This document shows positions 25,796-34,625 of a stretch of 64,000 nt of DNA, piece by piece. Origin of the DNA: Planktothrix serta PCC 8927 (lineage in GTDB: Bacteria; Cyanobacteriota; Cyanobacteriia; Cyanobacteriales; Microcoleaceae); contig NZ_LR734878.1 in NCBI RefSeq assembly GCF_900010725.2, positions 176,634-240,633 of the forward strand, in the 5' to 3' direction. The first letter of the stretch is position 1, and each line of letters begins with the position of its first letter. The notes under the pieces are model-generated. The model worked only from the letters and a program-made list of their open reading frames with translations. It ran no database searches and had not been told where the DNA came from. A program made the translations under genes and the position numbers.

Positions 25796-26737
25796 ATGGA
25801 CTTACTGCGATCGCTACCCATTGGACTATATTTAGAACAACCGATTACTTGGTTACATCGTTTAGATGCCAGAATTAAGTTAGTGTGGTTGATGAGCTTT
25901 TTAGTAGCTCCTCTGTTGGCGAACCCTGTATGGCGATTAGTATTAGTTGGATTGTTAATTTTAATTACCTTATTAGCTCGAATTCCTCTGCGAGTTTGGA
26001 AGCGACAAATGGGATGGTTACTAATGTTTTGTGGGTTATTATTTCTCGTGAGTTGTATTATGCCCGATGGTTTAGCCGTAGACCATCAACCGCGACTTCC
26101 TGAACATGAATTAAGCTTTGATTTATTCGCAAATCAACAAGAAAAACAAACGAATCAGCAATCTAACTCAGCAGCGAACTTCCCTCAACCCACATCCTAT
26201 CGCTATGTGTTGTTTTCCCTAGGGCCGTTAGAAATTACCCGCTATTCTGTAGACTTAGGAATTAGAACCAGTACCTTATTATTTACCTTAGTTTATAGTA
26301 CAAATTTGTATTTGCTGACCACCGCATCTGAAGAAATTGCGATGGCGTTAGAAAGCTTAATGGAACCGCTACGATGGTTAAAGTTACCTGTTACAGAAAT
26401 AGCCTTAACTCTTACCCTCTCATTACGATTTTTTCCCCTAGTTTTAGAGGAAATTCAAAATTTAATCCGTTCAGTGCGAACTCGTGCTATTAACTGGAAA
26501 AAACTAGGGCTAAAACGAACCATTCAGGTTTGGTTAACCATTGCAGAACGACTTCTACAAAACTTATTATTACGCGCCGAACAAATTTCCAGTGCCATGC
26601 AGGTGCGAGGGTTCACCAGTCCCAACGAGCATCGGGTGGAATGGCATCAACTCCGCTTTAAACGCTGGGATAGTATCGCCCTCATTGGTTTAACATTGTT
26701 CTGGGGTGTGCGTTTAATTTGGGGGGGAGAAGTTTGA
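25796..26737 (+). CDS. Energy-coupling-factor transporter transmembrane protein (EcfT/CbiQ family)
   Basis: 313 aa, about six TM helices. The hallmark cytoplasmic coupling motifs are SVRTRAINWKKLG and QISSAMQVRGF (Ala-Arg-Gly-like boxes that contact the ATPases). EcfT links a substrate-binding S component to the EcfA ATPases for vitamin or metal uptake. No S component is nearby, so the substrate is unknown; a candidate EcfA/CbiO ATPase is at 37459. A loop insertion at about residues 100-140 is rich in Gln and Asn. It precedes pipX by 128 bp. Confidence 0.85.
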   Translation: MDLLRSLPIGLYLEQPITWLHRLDARIKLVWLMSFLVAPLLANPVWRLVLVGLLILITLLARIPLRVWKRQMGWLLMFCGLLFLVSCIMPDGLAVDHQPRLPEHELSFDLFANQQEKQTNQQSNSAANFPQPTSYRYVLFSLGPLEITRYSVDLGIRTSTLLFTLVYSTNLYLLTTASEEIAMALESLMEPLRWLKLPVTEIALTLTLSLRFFPLVLEEIQNLIRSVRTRAINWKKLGLKRTIQVWLTIAERLLQNLLLRAEQISSAMQVRGFTSPNEHRVEWHQLRFKRWDSIALIGLTLFWGVRLIWGGEV

Positions 26738-26865
26738 AATTGTGAGTTCAACACTGTGATTAAATGTAAACGGACAAGCATCCAGGTTAAACCCGATCTT
26801 TTTTGAAGATCTGACTTTAACCTATCTCGTTAAATCAAGTCCTTATTTTTTACTTTTGCGACTTA

Positions 26866-27135
26866 ATGACCACAGAAACTTACATGAATCATCCCAACTT
26901 CGGGTTATTGTTCAAAATATGCCCCGTTGAGGATCATCAAGAATTGTTCACAACCCTTTACGCCCAGCGTCTATTTTTCTTAGTGACCCAGGGGCCAACG
27001 GGATTAAAATTTGAACCCATTAGTCGTTCTGATGCGAAACTTTTAGTTGAAATTCGCTTAAGAATGCTTCGCCGAACCGCACAAACGGAGGAATACAAAA
27101 AACTCCAAGTTGCCCATCAAAATACCTTTCAATAA
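26866..27135 (+). CDS. pipX: PII-interacting protein PipX
   Basis: 89 aa, full length. NHPNFGLLFKICPVEDHQEL then FTTLYAQRLFFLV is the tudor-like domain that binds either PII or NtcA; GLKFEPISRSDAKLLVEIRL and RMLRRTAQTEEYKKL are the C-terminal helices. PipX coactivates NtcA under nitrogen shortage and is captured by PII when nitrogen is plentiful. It is followed 78 bp later by pipY, the usual cyanobacterial order. Confidence 0.95.
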   Translation: MTTETYMNHPNFGLLFKICPVEDHQELFTTLYAQRLFFLVTQGPTGLKFEPISRSDAKLLVEIRLRMLRRTAQTEEYKKLQVAHQNTFQ

Positions 27136-27200
27136 TTATATCGTTGTCGGTTGACCGTTGACCGTTAACCGTTAGCAGTCAACAGACAACCCACAATAGA
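27136..27200. repeat. Degenerate TTGACCG heptamers
   Basis: Imperfect tandem copies (GGTTGACCGTTGACCGTTAACC) fill the pipX-pipY gap. They resemble the arrays at 29528 and 43451. Confidence 0.6.
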
Positions 27201-27213
27201 CAACAAAATTAAT

Positions 27214-27885
27214 ATGACTGATTTGATTACAGAACAGATTGCTAAAATTCGAGACTCTATTCCTGAGTCAGTGCGATTAATTGCGGTCACAAAAACGGTT
27301 TCCGTGGAAGCAATTCGGATCGCCTATCACGCCGGAATTCGTGATTTTGCTGAAAATCGAGTCCAAGAAGCTGCTGAAAAACATCCTCAATTACAAGATC
27401 TTCAGGATATTACTTGGCATTTAATTGGTCATTTACAATCTAATAAAGCAGCAAAAGCATTACAACTGTTTCAATGGATTCAATCTATAGATAGTTTGAA
27501 TTTAGCCTTACGTTTAGATCGCCTCGCCGGGGAGTTGGGGTATCAGCCTCAAGTTTGCCTTCAAGTTAAAATTTTGCCCGATCCGAATAAGTTTGGCTGG
27601 ACTATCCCCGAACTTTTGGCAGACTTACCCCAATTAAACCAATGTCAGTATCTTAAAATTAAAGGTTTAATGACGATTCCTCCTTTAGGCTTAAGTGAGT
27701 CAGAAACCCTTGATGTATTTGAACGCACCCGTGAGTTAGCGCAAACAATTCAACAGCAGAATTGGACTAATATTGAGATGCAACAATTATCAATGGGAAT
27801 GTCAGAAGATTATTCTCTGGCTATTCAAAAAGGTGCTACCATGATCCGATTAGGGCGGATAATTTTTGGGCAGAGGAGGAATTAA
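27214..27885 (+). CDS. pipY: PLP-binding homeostasis protein PipY (YggS/PLPBP family)
   Basis: 223 aa. Single-domain alanine-racemase-like TIM barrel; the PLP lysine is in RLIAVTKTVSVEAI, with FAENRVQEA, WHLIGHLQSNK, KGLMTIPPLG and LSMGMSEDYSLAIQKGATMI as family blocks. It has no known enzymatic activity and is involved in PLP and amino/keto acid homeostasis. Forms a conserved cluster with pipX, sepF and proC. Confidence 0.95.
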   Translation: MTDLITEQIAKIRDSIPESVRLIAVTKTVSVEAIRIAYHAGIRDFAENRVQEAAEKHPQLQDLQDITWHLIGHLQSNKAAKALQLFQWIQSIDSLNLALRLDRLAGELGYQPQVCLQVKILPDPNKFGWTIPELLADLPQLNQCQYLKIKGLMTIPPLGLSESETLDVFERTRELAQTIQQQNWTNIEMQQLSMGMSEDYSLAIQKGATMIRLGRIIFGQRRN

Positions 27886-28002
27886 ACCAAAAACTTACTG
27901 TAAAATAGGCGAGTCTTACAAAAATTCAATATATCTCACACTCTCAACCCATCTCAAGTGGCTGTTGAGTTAAAATTCTAAATTCGTGATGGAGACTAGA
28001 CT

Positions 28003-28611
28003 GTGAACAGACTTTTTACTAGACTAAAAGATTTTGTAGGGTTCAATGACTCTGTAGAATACGATTACGAATACGATGAAATGGAGGGGGAGCGCTACCC
28101 CGGTAATTATCCCCCCCCACAGGAACAACCTGTCCCTCAACCGATGGTGGCAGAGGAACCTCGTGCATCTCGTCGTTCACAACGATCTGTTGGCTCTATG
28201 GGTAGTGGTGTAATGTCTGAAGTTGGAATGGGATCAACCATGAATAATGTTATTGGAATGCCTGGCGCTCTGAATGGAATTTCTGAAGTGGTGGTGATGG
28301 AACCCCGCACCTTTGAAGAAATGCCGACTGCTATTCGGGCTCTCAAAGAACGCAAATCTGTAGTTTTAAATTTAACCTTAATGGACCCAGATCAAGCCCA
28401 AAGAGCCGTTGACTTTGTGGCGGGTGGAACCTTTGCTCTCGATGGTCATCAAGAACGTATTGGCGAAAGCATTTTCCTGTTTACCCCCAGTTGCGTTCAA
28501 GTCAGAACTCAAGGCGGTAATGTTGTCCACGAAGGTATTCCTCAAGCGCGTAACCCCCGCATGAGTACCCCAACAGCCCCCGTTTGGCAACCAGCCCAAG
28601 CCATTCAATAA
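28003..28611 (+). CDS. sepF: Cell division protein SepF (Cdv2)
   Basis: 202 aa. The N-terminal helix [14 protein letters not shown] is an amphipathic membrane anchor. An acidic, Pro/Gln- and Ser/Gly-rich linker (about 18-92) follows, then the SepF domain (about 93-185): [57 protein letters not shown]. It binds FtsZ and supports septum formation. The start is GTG 28003 or the run before it; GTG AAC AGA fits the family start. Confidence 0.95.
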   Translation: MNRLFTRLKDFVGFNDSVEYDYEYDEMEGERYPGNYPPPQEQPVPQPMVAEEPRASRRSQRSVGSMGSGVMSEVGMGSTMNNVIGMPGALNGISEVVVMEPRTFEEMPTAIRALKERKSVVLNLTLMDPDQAQRAVDFVAGGTFALDGHQERIGESIFLFTPSCVQVRTQGGNVVHEGIPQARNPRMSTPTAPVWQPAQAIQ

Positions 28612-28640
28612 ATTAGCTGTTGACAGTTGACAGTTGACAA

Positions 28641-28701
28641 CCTGTAGGGGTTGGGTCTCCCAACCCTTTTAGCACCTGGGTTGGGAGACCCAACCCCTAC
28701 C
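28641..28701. repeat. Long inverted repeat between sepF and proC
   Basis: GTAGGGGTTGGGTCTCCCAA (from about 28644) faces its reverse complement TTGGGAGACCCAACCCCTAC ending near 28700. It is the same palindrome family as the core of the MITE at 38944, here without that element's TATAGCAATCC ends. Confidence 0.85.
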
Positions 28702-28720
28702 TTAAAATATTACTTATTCT

Positions 28721-29527
28721 ATGTTTAAATTAGGTGTAATTGGTGGCGGGGTGATGGGAGAAGCTCTCATCACCCGCTTAATTTCTGCTCAGATTTATCA
28801 AGCTTCTGAAATTATGATTAGTGACCCCCAAGAACAGCGTCGCAATAGTTTGACGCAACAGTATGGGGTTGTTGTAACAGCCAATAATCAGGAAACAACT
28901 CAAGCAACAGAAGCTCTTTTATTAGCAATTAAACCTCAAATTTTTGAAGCGATCGCCACGGAATTAGCTGGGGGTGTGACATTAGGAATAGATACCGTTG
29001 TTTTGTCGATTTTAGCGGGAGTTCCCCTGAATAAATTAGAAACGGCTTTTCCCAAACATCCGGTCATTAGAATTATGCCCAATACTCCCGCTACGGTGGG
29101 GGCCGGAGTCAGTGCGATCGCTTCTGGAAAATTGGTGCTATCTCCCCATTTAGACCTCACCAGACGCATTTTTCAGGCTGTTGGAGACGTGGTAGACGTG
29201 CCGGAGGCTTTAATGGATGCCGTCACCGGATTATCGGGTTCTGGCCCCGCTTATGTGGCGATTTTAATTGAAGCTTTGGCCGATGGAGGGGTCGCGGCGG
29301 GACTTCCTCGACCCATTGCCTCTAAATTAGCATTATCAACGGTATTAGGAACGGCCCAACTGTTATCAGAATCTAACTTACATCCGGCCGAACTCAAAGA
29401 CCGTGTTACCAGTCCAGGGGGAACTACTATTGCTGGGGTTTCCCAACTGGAAAAAGCGGGATTTCGTTCGGCTTTAATAGAAGCAGTAAAAGCTGCAACT
29501 CAACGGTCAAAGGAGTTGGGAAGTTAG
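28721..29527 (+). CDS. proC: Pyrroline-5-carboxylate reductase
   Basis: 268 aa. N-terminal Rossmann motif GVIGGGVMGEALITRL; IMPNTPATVGAGVSAI; dimer helices GLSGSGPAYVAILIEALADG; and the P5CR signature RVTSPGGTTIAGVSQLEKAG. Last step of proline synthesis, NAD(P)H-dependent, cytoplasmic. PipY-family and proC genes are neighbours in many bacteria. Confidence 0.96.
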   Translation: MFKLGVIGGGVMGEALITRLISAQIYQASEIMISDPQEQRRNSLTQQYGVVVTANNQETTQATEALLLAIKPQIFEAIATELAGGVTLGIDTVVLSILAGVPLNKLETAFPKHPVIRIMPNTPATVGAGVSAIASGKLVLSPHLDLTRRIFQAVGDVVDVPEALMDAVTGLSGSGPAYVAILIEALADGGVAAGLPRPIASKLALSTVLGTAQLLSESNLHPAELKDRVTSPGGTTIAGVSQLEKAGFRSALIEAVKAATQRSKELGS

Positions 29528-29569
29528 TTGATGGTTGATGGTTGACGGTTGACGGTTGACGGTTGACTG
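29528..29569. repeat. TTGACGG-type heptamer x6
   Basis: TTGATGG x2, TTGACGG x3 and TTGACTG in tandem, starting inside the last bases after the proC stop. A pyrimidine-rich tract (CTCCTCTCCTCCTCTCC) follows. Confidence 0.9.
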
Positions 29570-29738
29570 TTGGCTGCTCCTCTCCTCCTCTCCCCCTGCT
29601 CCTCTTCTTCGGTAGGGAAGTACGACATGAGAGTACGGTTTTTTCCATTTTGGATTCTGAAGAAATAACCCATGATTAGAGATGTCAAGCCAAGCAATTT
29701 CTAAACAAAAACCTTAAGACTCCTAAAGGAGAAAACTA

Positions 29739-30182
29739 ATGATGCTGTTAACTCGCTATTCTTTCCCCACCTTTGAAGAAATTCAACGTCAATTTGATCA
29801 AGCGTTTGATGAAATTACCCAGACTAAAACTGTTACAGACTGGACTCCGGCGGTTCAATTGGAAGAAACTCCAGAACAGTATATTGTCCGGGCTGTTATT
29901 CCTAATTTAGATAAAAATGAATTAGATATTGAAGTGGCAAAAAATGGGATTGCTATTTCCGGTAAAACCCTTGAAACTGAACTTCCCGAAGGTCACAAAA
30001 TCACCTATTCTGAGTTTCCAGTCGGTCAGTTTCGTCGCGTTGTTTCCCTTCCTGAAGCGATTGTGCAAACAGAAGTTAAAGCCGAATACACTGATGGAAT
30101 TTTAACCGTTACTTTACCGAAAGCACCCGAAGTGATTCATCGCGTTGTTAAAGTGAATTTAAACTCTGAATCTCAATCTTAA
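29739..30182 (+). CDS. hspA: Small heat-shock protein (Hsp20 family)
   Basis: 147 aa. A short N-terminal arm (FPTFEEIQRQFDQAFDE), then an alpha-crystallin domain at about 35-130: WTPAVQLEETPEQYIVRAVI, LDIEVAKNGIAISGKT, FRRVVSLPEAIVQTEVKAEY and DGILTVTLPKA. It holds unfolding proteins under stress. A good AAAGGAG ribosome-binding site lies about 8 bp upstream. I see no CIRCE element in the leader, so heat control by another route is likely. Confidence 0.95.
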   Translation: MMLLTRYSFPTFEEIQRQFDQAFDEITQTKTVTDWTPAVQLEETPEQYIVRAVIPNLDKNELDIEVAKNGIAISGKTLETELPEGHKITYSEFPVGQFRRVVSLPEAIVQTEVKAEYTDGILTVTLPKAPEVIHRVVKVNLNSESQS

Positions 30183-30189
30183 TCCGAAG

Positions 30190-30212
30190 GGTGGGCATTG
30201 CCCACCTTTTTT
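30190..30212 (+). terminator. Rho-independent terminator after hspA
   Basis: GGTGGGCA (30190-30197) pairs with TGCCCACC (30199-30206), followed by TTTTTT (30207-30212). It lies 8 bp after the hspA stop and 26 bp from the 3' end of the convergent cas3. Confidence 0.9.
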
Positions 30213-30237
30213 GATATCATATTAAATTGGATAAACT

Positions 30238-32220
30238 TTAATAAAAAACGCCAAAATAATCAGAATATTTGCCATCCCAAACCGATAAACCATTGGGAAA
30301 TACTTTGATTAACTCTTTCCCTTTCTGGGGAATAGTTGCGGTGTATTGCTGCAATTTTTTCCAATCAGACAAAGATAGTTTTTCTTTGGTTTTTAAATGA
30401 TCAATTAGATCGGCTCCATCTTTCCATCTACAGACGGCTGAAAGTTGCTTTTTGTTAATAAAATTAAACTTTTCTGCTACGGATTCAAACTGTAAATCTC
30501 GCCTTAATCCTTGAATCTCGTCTTGACCTGTTTGCTTATTCTTGTGGGCAAAATAATCCTTCAGGAGACTCAGATAATTTTCAGAGTTTAATCCATATTT
30601 TTTAATCAATTCAGAGGAATATTTAGCAAGAGATTGATAAATTTGATCAGGGAAATGATCACAACTCAAGATCAACACTTCTCCGGTTTCTAATAACCCT
30701 TCTCGATTGCATCTTCCTCCTCTCTGAATCAGGGAATCAAGAGGGCATTCTTCAGTTAATACGATTGGGTAATCAATATCAATTCCTGCCTCTACAATCT
30801 GTGTAGAAACACAATTAATATCAGAAGACTTGATCCTATTAATAACCTGTTTGCGGTGCGCTACACACATCCGAGAGGACAAATGAACCCATTGATCCGG
30901 TTGTTCTTGATTGAATATTTCAAAGGCTTCCTGAGCAGTTTTTGTAATATTAACGATAACTAATTTTTTCTGAGGAATGGCACTAATTTCTTCCCAAGAT
31001 AGATTTTTACTCATAAATTTATAGCTACAACGGGACAGCGTTTTAAACTGATTAACTAATTCTTCCTGGGGAATCATGTCGATATGGGGGAGTTGAAACC
31101 CTTTTAGATTAGGTGCTGTAGCAGACATTAATACAACTGAACAGCCATAATTTATAACTAATTCATTTAAGACATTAGCAATAGCTGGTAAGAATTCAGG
31201 GGGTATTGTTTGATATTCATCAATCAGGATGACCCGGTTCATGATTCCGGCTAATTTTCTGCATCTGGAAGCATGATTAGAAAATAGGGATTCAAAGAAT
31301 TGAATCGCAGTAGTGACTATAACCAAGCTATCCCAACGTTGAGAAGATAAACGATAGGCTATTTCTTCTCCGTGTTTAGGGATAAAGTCGGAATGATGCT
31401 CTAATACGGCTTCATCTCCCAAGACATCCCGATAAACTTTGGCTGATTGGTCAAGGATAGATTTGAACGGTGCAACGTACAGAATTCCATCCATATTGTG
31501 ATGGTTACAATGCTCAACTGCAAACTGTAAAGAAGTTAGAGTTTTCCCAATTCCCGTAACACCAATTAACCGATAAATATTTTTACTAGATGTTGTATAC
31601 TGAATCACCAGAGAGCGAAAATTTTCTCTCTCCTTAACAATTTTTGACGGGTTTTGAGAAGGAGGAAAAATTGCGAATTGCAACAAACTAGATTTTGCTT
31701 GAACTCGCTCTTTTTGGGAGTTGTGGGATTTTAGCTCAAATTCCATCGCATCTAATCTGTCACTATCTACTAAAACAGAAAAAAGTATTCTGATTGCTAA
31801 CTCTTTTTGATAAGGATTAAGAGTTATATTAGGTAGATTAGTTAGCTCAGGAAATAACCGCTTTAAGCATTTCTTCCAGTGTTTTTCTGAATGTTCAAAA
31901 AACTCTCTATCGACAGCACTATTTTTTAGCTGGCCATGATGTGACCGAATGATGTAGACCAAGGGGTGGGTATCATCTTCTCCTGTGAGTTCATATACTG
32001 TTCTTGCTCCTTCAGAGGAATGAAAAACTGTACTTCCTCCCTCTAATAAGTATTTTTGCCACGATTTCTTGGCTTTACCTAAATCATGGAGCAGTCCCCC
32101 ATAGTATCCAAGTTCCTTGAGAAATTCTGGGAGACGTTCTCGTGACTTGGCTGCAACTCCCTCTAGGTGTTCAATTAAAAGTTGTTTGATTTCTGTCCCT
32201 TCTATCTTCCTTGCAAACAT
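30238..32220 (-). CDS. cas3: CRISPR-associated helicase/nuclease Cas3 (type I-C)
   Basis: 660 aa, rather short for Cas3. HD nuclease, about residues 1-180: His18 in IEHLEGVAAKS, His45-Asp46 in LLHDLGKAKKSW, His67 in FHSSEGA and the His94-His95 pair in IRSHHGQL. SF2 helicase: Walker A GVTGIGKTLTS, motif II ILIDEYQTIP (Tyr in place of the usual Ile or Val), motif III MSATAP and motif VI QRGGRCNREG. All catalytic parts are visible, so it should be able to unwind and degrade DNA recruited by Cascade. It is divergent from cas5 with only 45 bp between. Confidence 0.93.
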   Translation of the reverse strand: MFARKIEGTEIKQLLIEHLEGVAAKSRERLPEFLKELGYYGGLLHDLGKAKKSWQKYLLEGGSTVFHSSEGARTVYELTGEDDTHPLVYIIRSHHGQLKNSAVDREFFEHSEKHWKKCLKRLFPELTNLPNITLNPYQKELAIRILFSVLVDSDRLDAMEFELKSHNSQKERVQAKSSLLQFAIFPPSQNPSKIVKERENFRSLVIQYTTSSKNIYRLIGVTGIGKTLTSLQFAVEHCNHHNMDGILYVAPFKSILDQSAKVYRDVLGDEAVLEHHSDFIPKHGEEIAYRLSSQRWDSLVIVTTAIQFFESLFSNHASRCRKLAGIMNRVILIDEYQTIPPEFLPAIANVLNELVINYGCSVVLMSATAPNLKGFQLPHIDMIPQEELVNQFKTLSRCSYKFMSKNLSWEEISAIPQKKLVIVNITKTAQEAFEIFNQEQPDQWVHLSSRMCVAHRKQVINRIKSSDINCVSTQIVEAGIDIDYPIVLTEECPLDSLIQRGGRCNREGLLETGEVLILSCDHFPDQIYQSLAKYSSELIKKYGLNSENYLSLLKDYFAHKNKQTGQDEIQGLRRDLQFESVAEKFNFINKKQLSAVCRWKDGADLIDHLKTKEKLSLSDWKKLQQYTATIPQKGKELIKVFPNGLSVWDGKYSDYFGVFY

Positions 32221-32265
32221 TTTTATCCTGTGATAATTTATACTTATTCTATGACAGTATAGAAC
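32221..32265. promoter_or_regulatory. 45-bp divergent promoter region between cas3 and cas5
   Basis: The whole gap is AT-rich and must hold start signals for both directions, or overlap the coding ends. AATTTATACTTATTCTATG and AGTATAGAACATG give possible -10-like boxes on the plus strand. No binding site can be assigned. Confidence 0.4.
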
Positions 32266-32934
32266 ATGAGATTAAAGGTATGGGGTGATTTGGCATTGTT
32301 TACTCGCCCCGAAACGAAAGCAGACCCGTACTCCTATCCAATTATAACGCCCTCGGCAGCAGAGGGAATCCTGAAGGCGATTTTCTGGAAACCGGAAATA
32401 ACCTACAGTATCGAAACGATCACGGTATTGAATCCGATTCGGTATCAGTCCCTATTCCGTAATATGGGACAAAGCAAAATAGCTGTTTCCACTGTCAAAA
32501 CCTGGGCAACCCAAAACCCCTCTGGACGGTATTTGATCAATGAAGATAGATCCCAGCGAAACCATGTTGTTCTAAAAAATGTCGCTTATATCATAGATTT
32601 TAGTTTACACCTAACAACAAAAGCGACAGATCCCATAGATAAATATCATGCTATCTGTGCTAAAAGAATTGAACGAGGGCAATGCTTTAAACAACCTTGT
32701 TTGGGTGTGCGGGAATTCACCGCTAATTTCAGTTTTCCTGATGGGAATGAGCAAATTCATCCTGAACTCTTGGGGACGTTTAACTTCGGACAAATCCTGA
32801 AGAAAATGCACTTTGTTCAAGATTCAAAAGGGAATGTGGAATGGAAAGATAACGAATCTCAGAAGATTGTTAAAGGTCGTGTCTTACCTGAATTCTTTGA
32901 AGCAATTATGCGTGATGGGGTGGTAAGATGTTAG
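32266..32934 (+). CDS. cas5c: Cas5c (Cas5d), crRNA-processing endoribonuclease of type I-C Cascade
   Basis: 222 aa. MRLKVWGDLALFTRPETKAD and SYPIITPSAAEGILKAIFWK are the Cas5 RAMP N-terminus; GVREFTANF is the conserved central strand. In type I-C, which lacks Cas6, this subunit cuts repeat RNA and keeps the 5' handle of the crRNA. The stop overlaps the cas8c start by 7 bp. Confidence 0.93.
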   Translation: MRLKVWGDLALFTRPETKADPYSYPIITPSAAEGILKAIFWKPEITYSIETITVLNPIRYQSLFRNMGQSKIAVSTVKTWATQNPSGRYLINEDRSQRNHVVLKNVAYIIDFSLHLTTKATDPIDKYHAICAKRIERGQCFKQPCLGVREFTANFSFPDGNEQIHPELLGTFNFGQILKKMHFVQDSKGNVEWKDNESQKIVKGRVLPEFFEAIMRDGVVRC

Positions 32935-34622
32935 CCGAACTTTATCAGTTTTCAAAACAGTTTCAACTTCCTCCCGTGGGTTATTCAACGAATACTGCTG
33001 TTTATCGTATTGACTTGGAAACAAGCTTAATTTCCCTCCTGCAAACAAAAACAATTAAAACCGTGAAAAAAGAAGATCGGGTTTTCTTTAAACCGGGTCA
33101 AAAATTGATTCTTCCTAATCTCAATCGTAATAGTGTAGCTCCTCTATTAATTGCTGATACGGGAGAATATTTGTTTGGCATTGGGTCAAGTAAAGATACT
33201 AATAAAAAAGTATCCCGCTATTTAGAATTACTGCAAGAATGCTGGCAAATGACATCAGATCCGGTTCTGGAAAAGGTTCTAAAATTCATTCGGGAATCTA
33301 GCCAAAAATCTATTATTTCTCAGCTTGAAACCCTGGGAAATAAGCCCCAAGCAGGCAAGAAATATGGGGAGTCGGAACGGTTTGTTTTCTATTATCAAAA
33401 CCCGGAAACAGAACAAGCTGAACTTGTAACCAATCGTCCTTTAATTCAAAAGTTTTGGGGTAAATATTTTCTATCCAAACAAACGATAAAAGCGGGTAAG
33501 TGCATTATTACAGGTGAAGAAACGCAAGTTTTAACCCATATCCTACCCGGCAAACTTAAAGGCATTCCAGGGGGTCAATCAACGGGTTGTGCTATTTCCA
33601 GTTTTGATAAGTCAGCTTATCAAAGTTGGGGATGGGATAACTGTCAGAATGCACCCATTGGGATTAATACCGCATTAGGGTTTTTAGGTGGTGTGGAGAT
33701 GCTGCAAAGTAATCCCAGACATTACCATAAGTTAGGGAATCAGATGTTTGTTTTTTGGGGAGATCAGAACCAAGAAGGCATCAATCCTGAGTTTTGGCAA
33801 GATGTTACAGCCTGCCGTTTAAAGGGGTTAATTCAAGGCATCAACACGGGAAAAAGTTTAGATACCCGCCATTATTCCAAAAAGTTCTATCTGGGTATTC
33901 TCAAAGGAAATAAGGGGCGGGTTGCTATCAATAGAATTGACTCGATTTCTTCTGATGCAATTGCCGATAATGTCGAACATTTTTGTCAACTCCAACAGTG
34001 GTTTGATAACTGGACAAAACCAATCTGGGTTTTCCGTAAGGCTGCATTTTTTGATATCAATAAAGAACATACGGAAGTTATTGACACCGCCCTGATTCAA
34101 TTTGCATTATTAGGGAAAGAACTCCCTCAAATTTATGCAAAGAAAATGATTGATAGAATCTATGCGGAACAGGATACTTTTGAATCTTTTGACCGGGCAA
34201 AAGCTTTATTTTTCTATACCCAACATCCCAATATGAACGACCCCAATGATCTAATTGCTTATCAGTTAGGACGGATAACTTTCCTAATGCACATAGCACA
34301 AATGAAAGCCCGAAAACAGACCAAGGAAGACACTAATGTTACCCGTTCTTTGAAAACACTTTCTACAACTCCTTCTCAAGTTTTCGGACGACTTTATCAA
34401 GGGTGTTATGCTCATCACCTTTTGGAAGAAGAAACTAAGTACATTAAACTTCTATTAGATGAGGAGTTCCGAACTATTTCTCCTGAAGACTTACCCGACA
34501 ATTTTACCCTCCGTCAGCAATCTTTATTTTTTGTGGGATTTGCTAAAAAACGGGCTGAATATTTCCTACCAAAATCCGGCAAAAACAAAGATCAAGATTT
34601 TAACAATAACGAGGAAGAATAG
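32928..34622 (+). CDS. cas8c: Cas8c (Csd1), large subunit of type I-C Cascade
   Basis: 564 aa. MLAELYQFSKQFQLPPVGYS is the standard Csd1 start; KSTGCAISSFDKSAYQSWGW-like block (here QSTGCAISSFDKSAYQSWGW), NTALGFLGGVEML and TTPSQVFGRLYQGCYAHHL are family landmarks. It recognises the PAM and recruits Cas3. Normal length. cas7c starts 3 bp after its stop. Confidence 0.92.
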   Translation: MLAELYQFSKQFQLPPVGYSTNTAVYRIDLETSLISLLQTKTIKTVKKEDRVFFKPGQKLILPNLNRNSVAPLLIADTGEYLFGIGSSKDTNKKVSRYLELLQECWQMTSDPVLEKVLKFIRESSQKSIISQLETLGNKPQAGKKYGESERFVFYYQNPETEQAELVTNRPLIQKFWGKYFLSKQTIKAGKCIITGEETQVLTHILPGKLKGIPGGQSTGCAISSFDKSAYQSWGWDNCQNAPIGINTALGFLGGVEMLQSNPRHYHKLGNQMFVFWGDQNQEGINPEFWQDVTACRLKGLIQGINTGKSLDTRHYSKKFYLGILKGNKGRVAINRIDSISSDAIADNVEHFCQLQQWFDNWTKPIWVFRKAAFFDINKEHTEVIDTALIQFALLGKELPQIYAKKMIDRIYAEQDTFESFDRAKALFFYTQHPNMNDPNDLIAYQLGRITFLMHIAQMKARKQTKEDTNVTRSLKTLSTTPSQVFGRLYQGCYAHHLLEEETKYIKLLLDEEFRTISPEDLPDNFTLRQQSLFFVGFAKKRAEYFLPKSGKNKDQDFNNNEEE

Positions 34623-34625
34623 ATT

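Noticed and set aside
29540-29738. CIRCE element or other heat-shock operator before hspA
   Set aside because: No TTAGCACTC-N9-GAGTGCTAA match was found in the leader.
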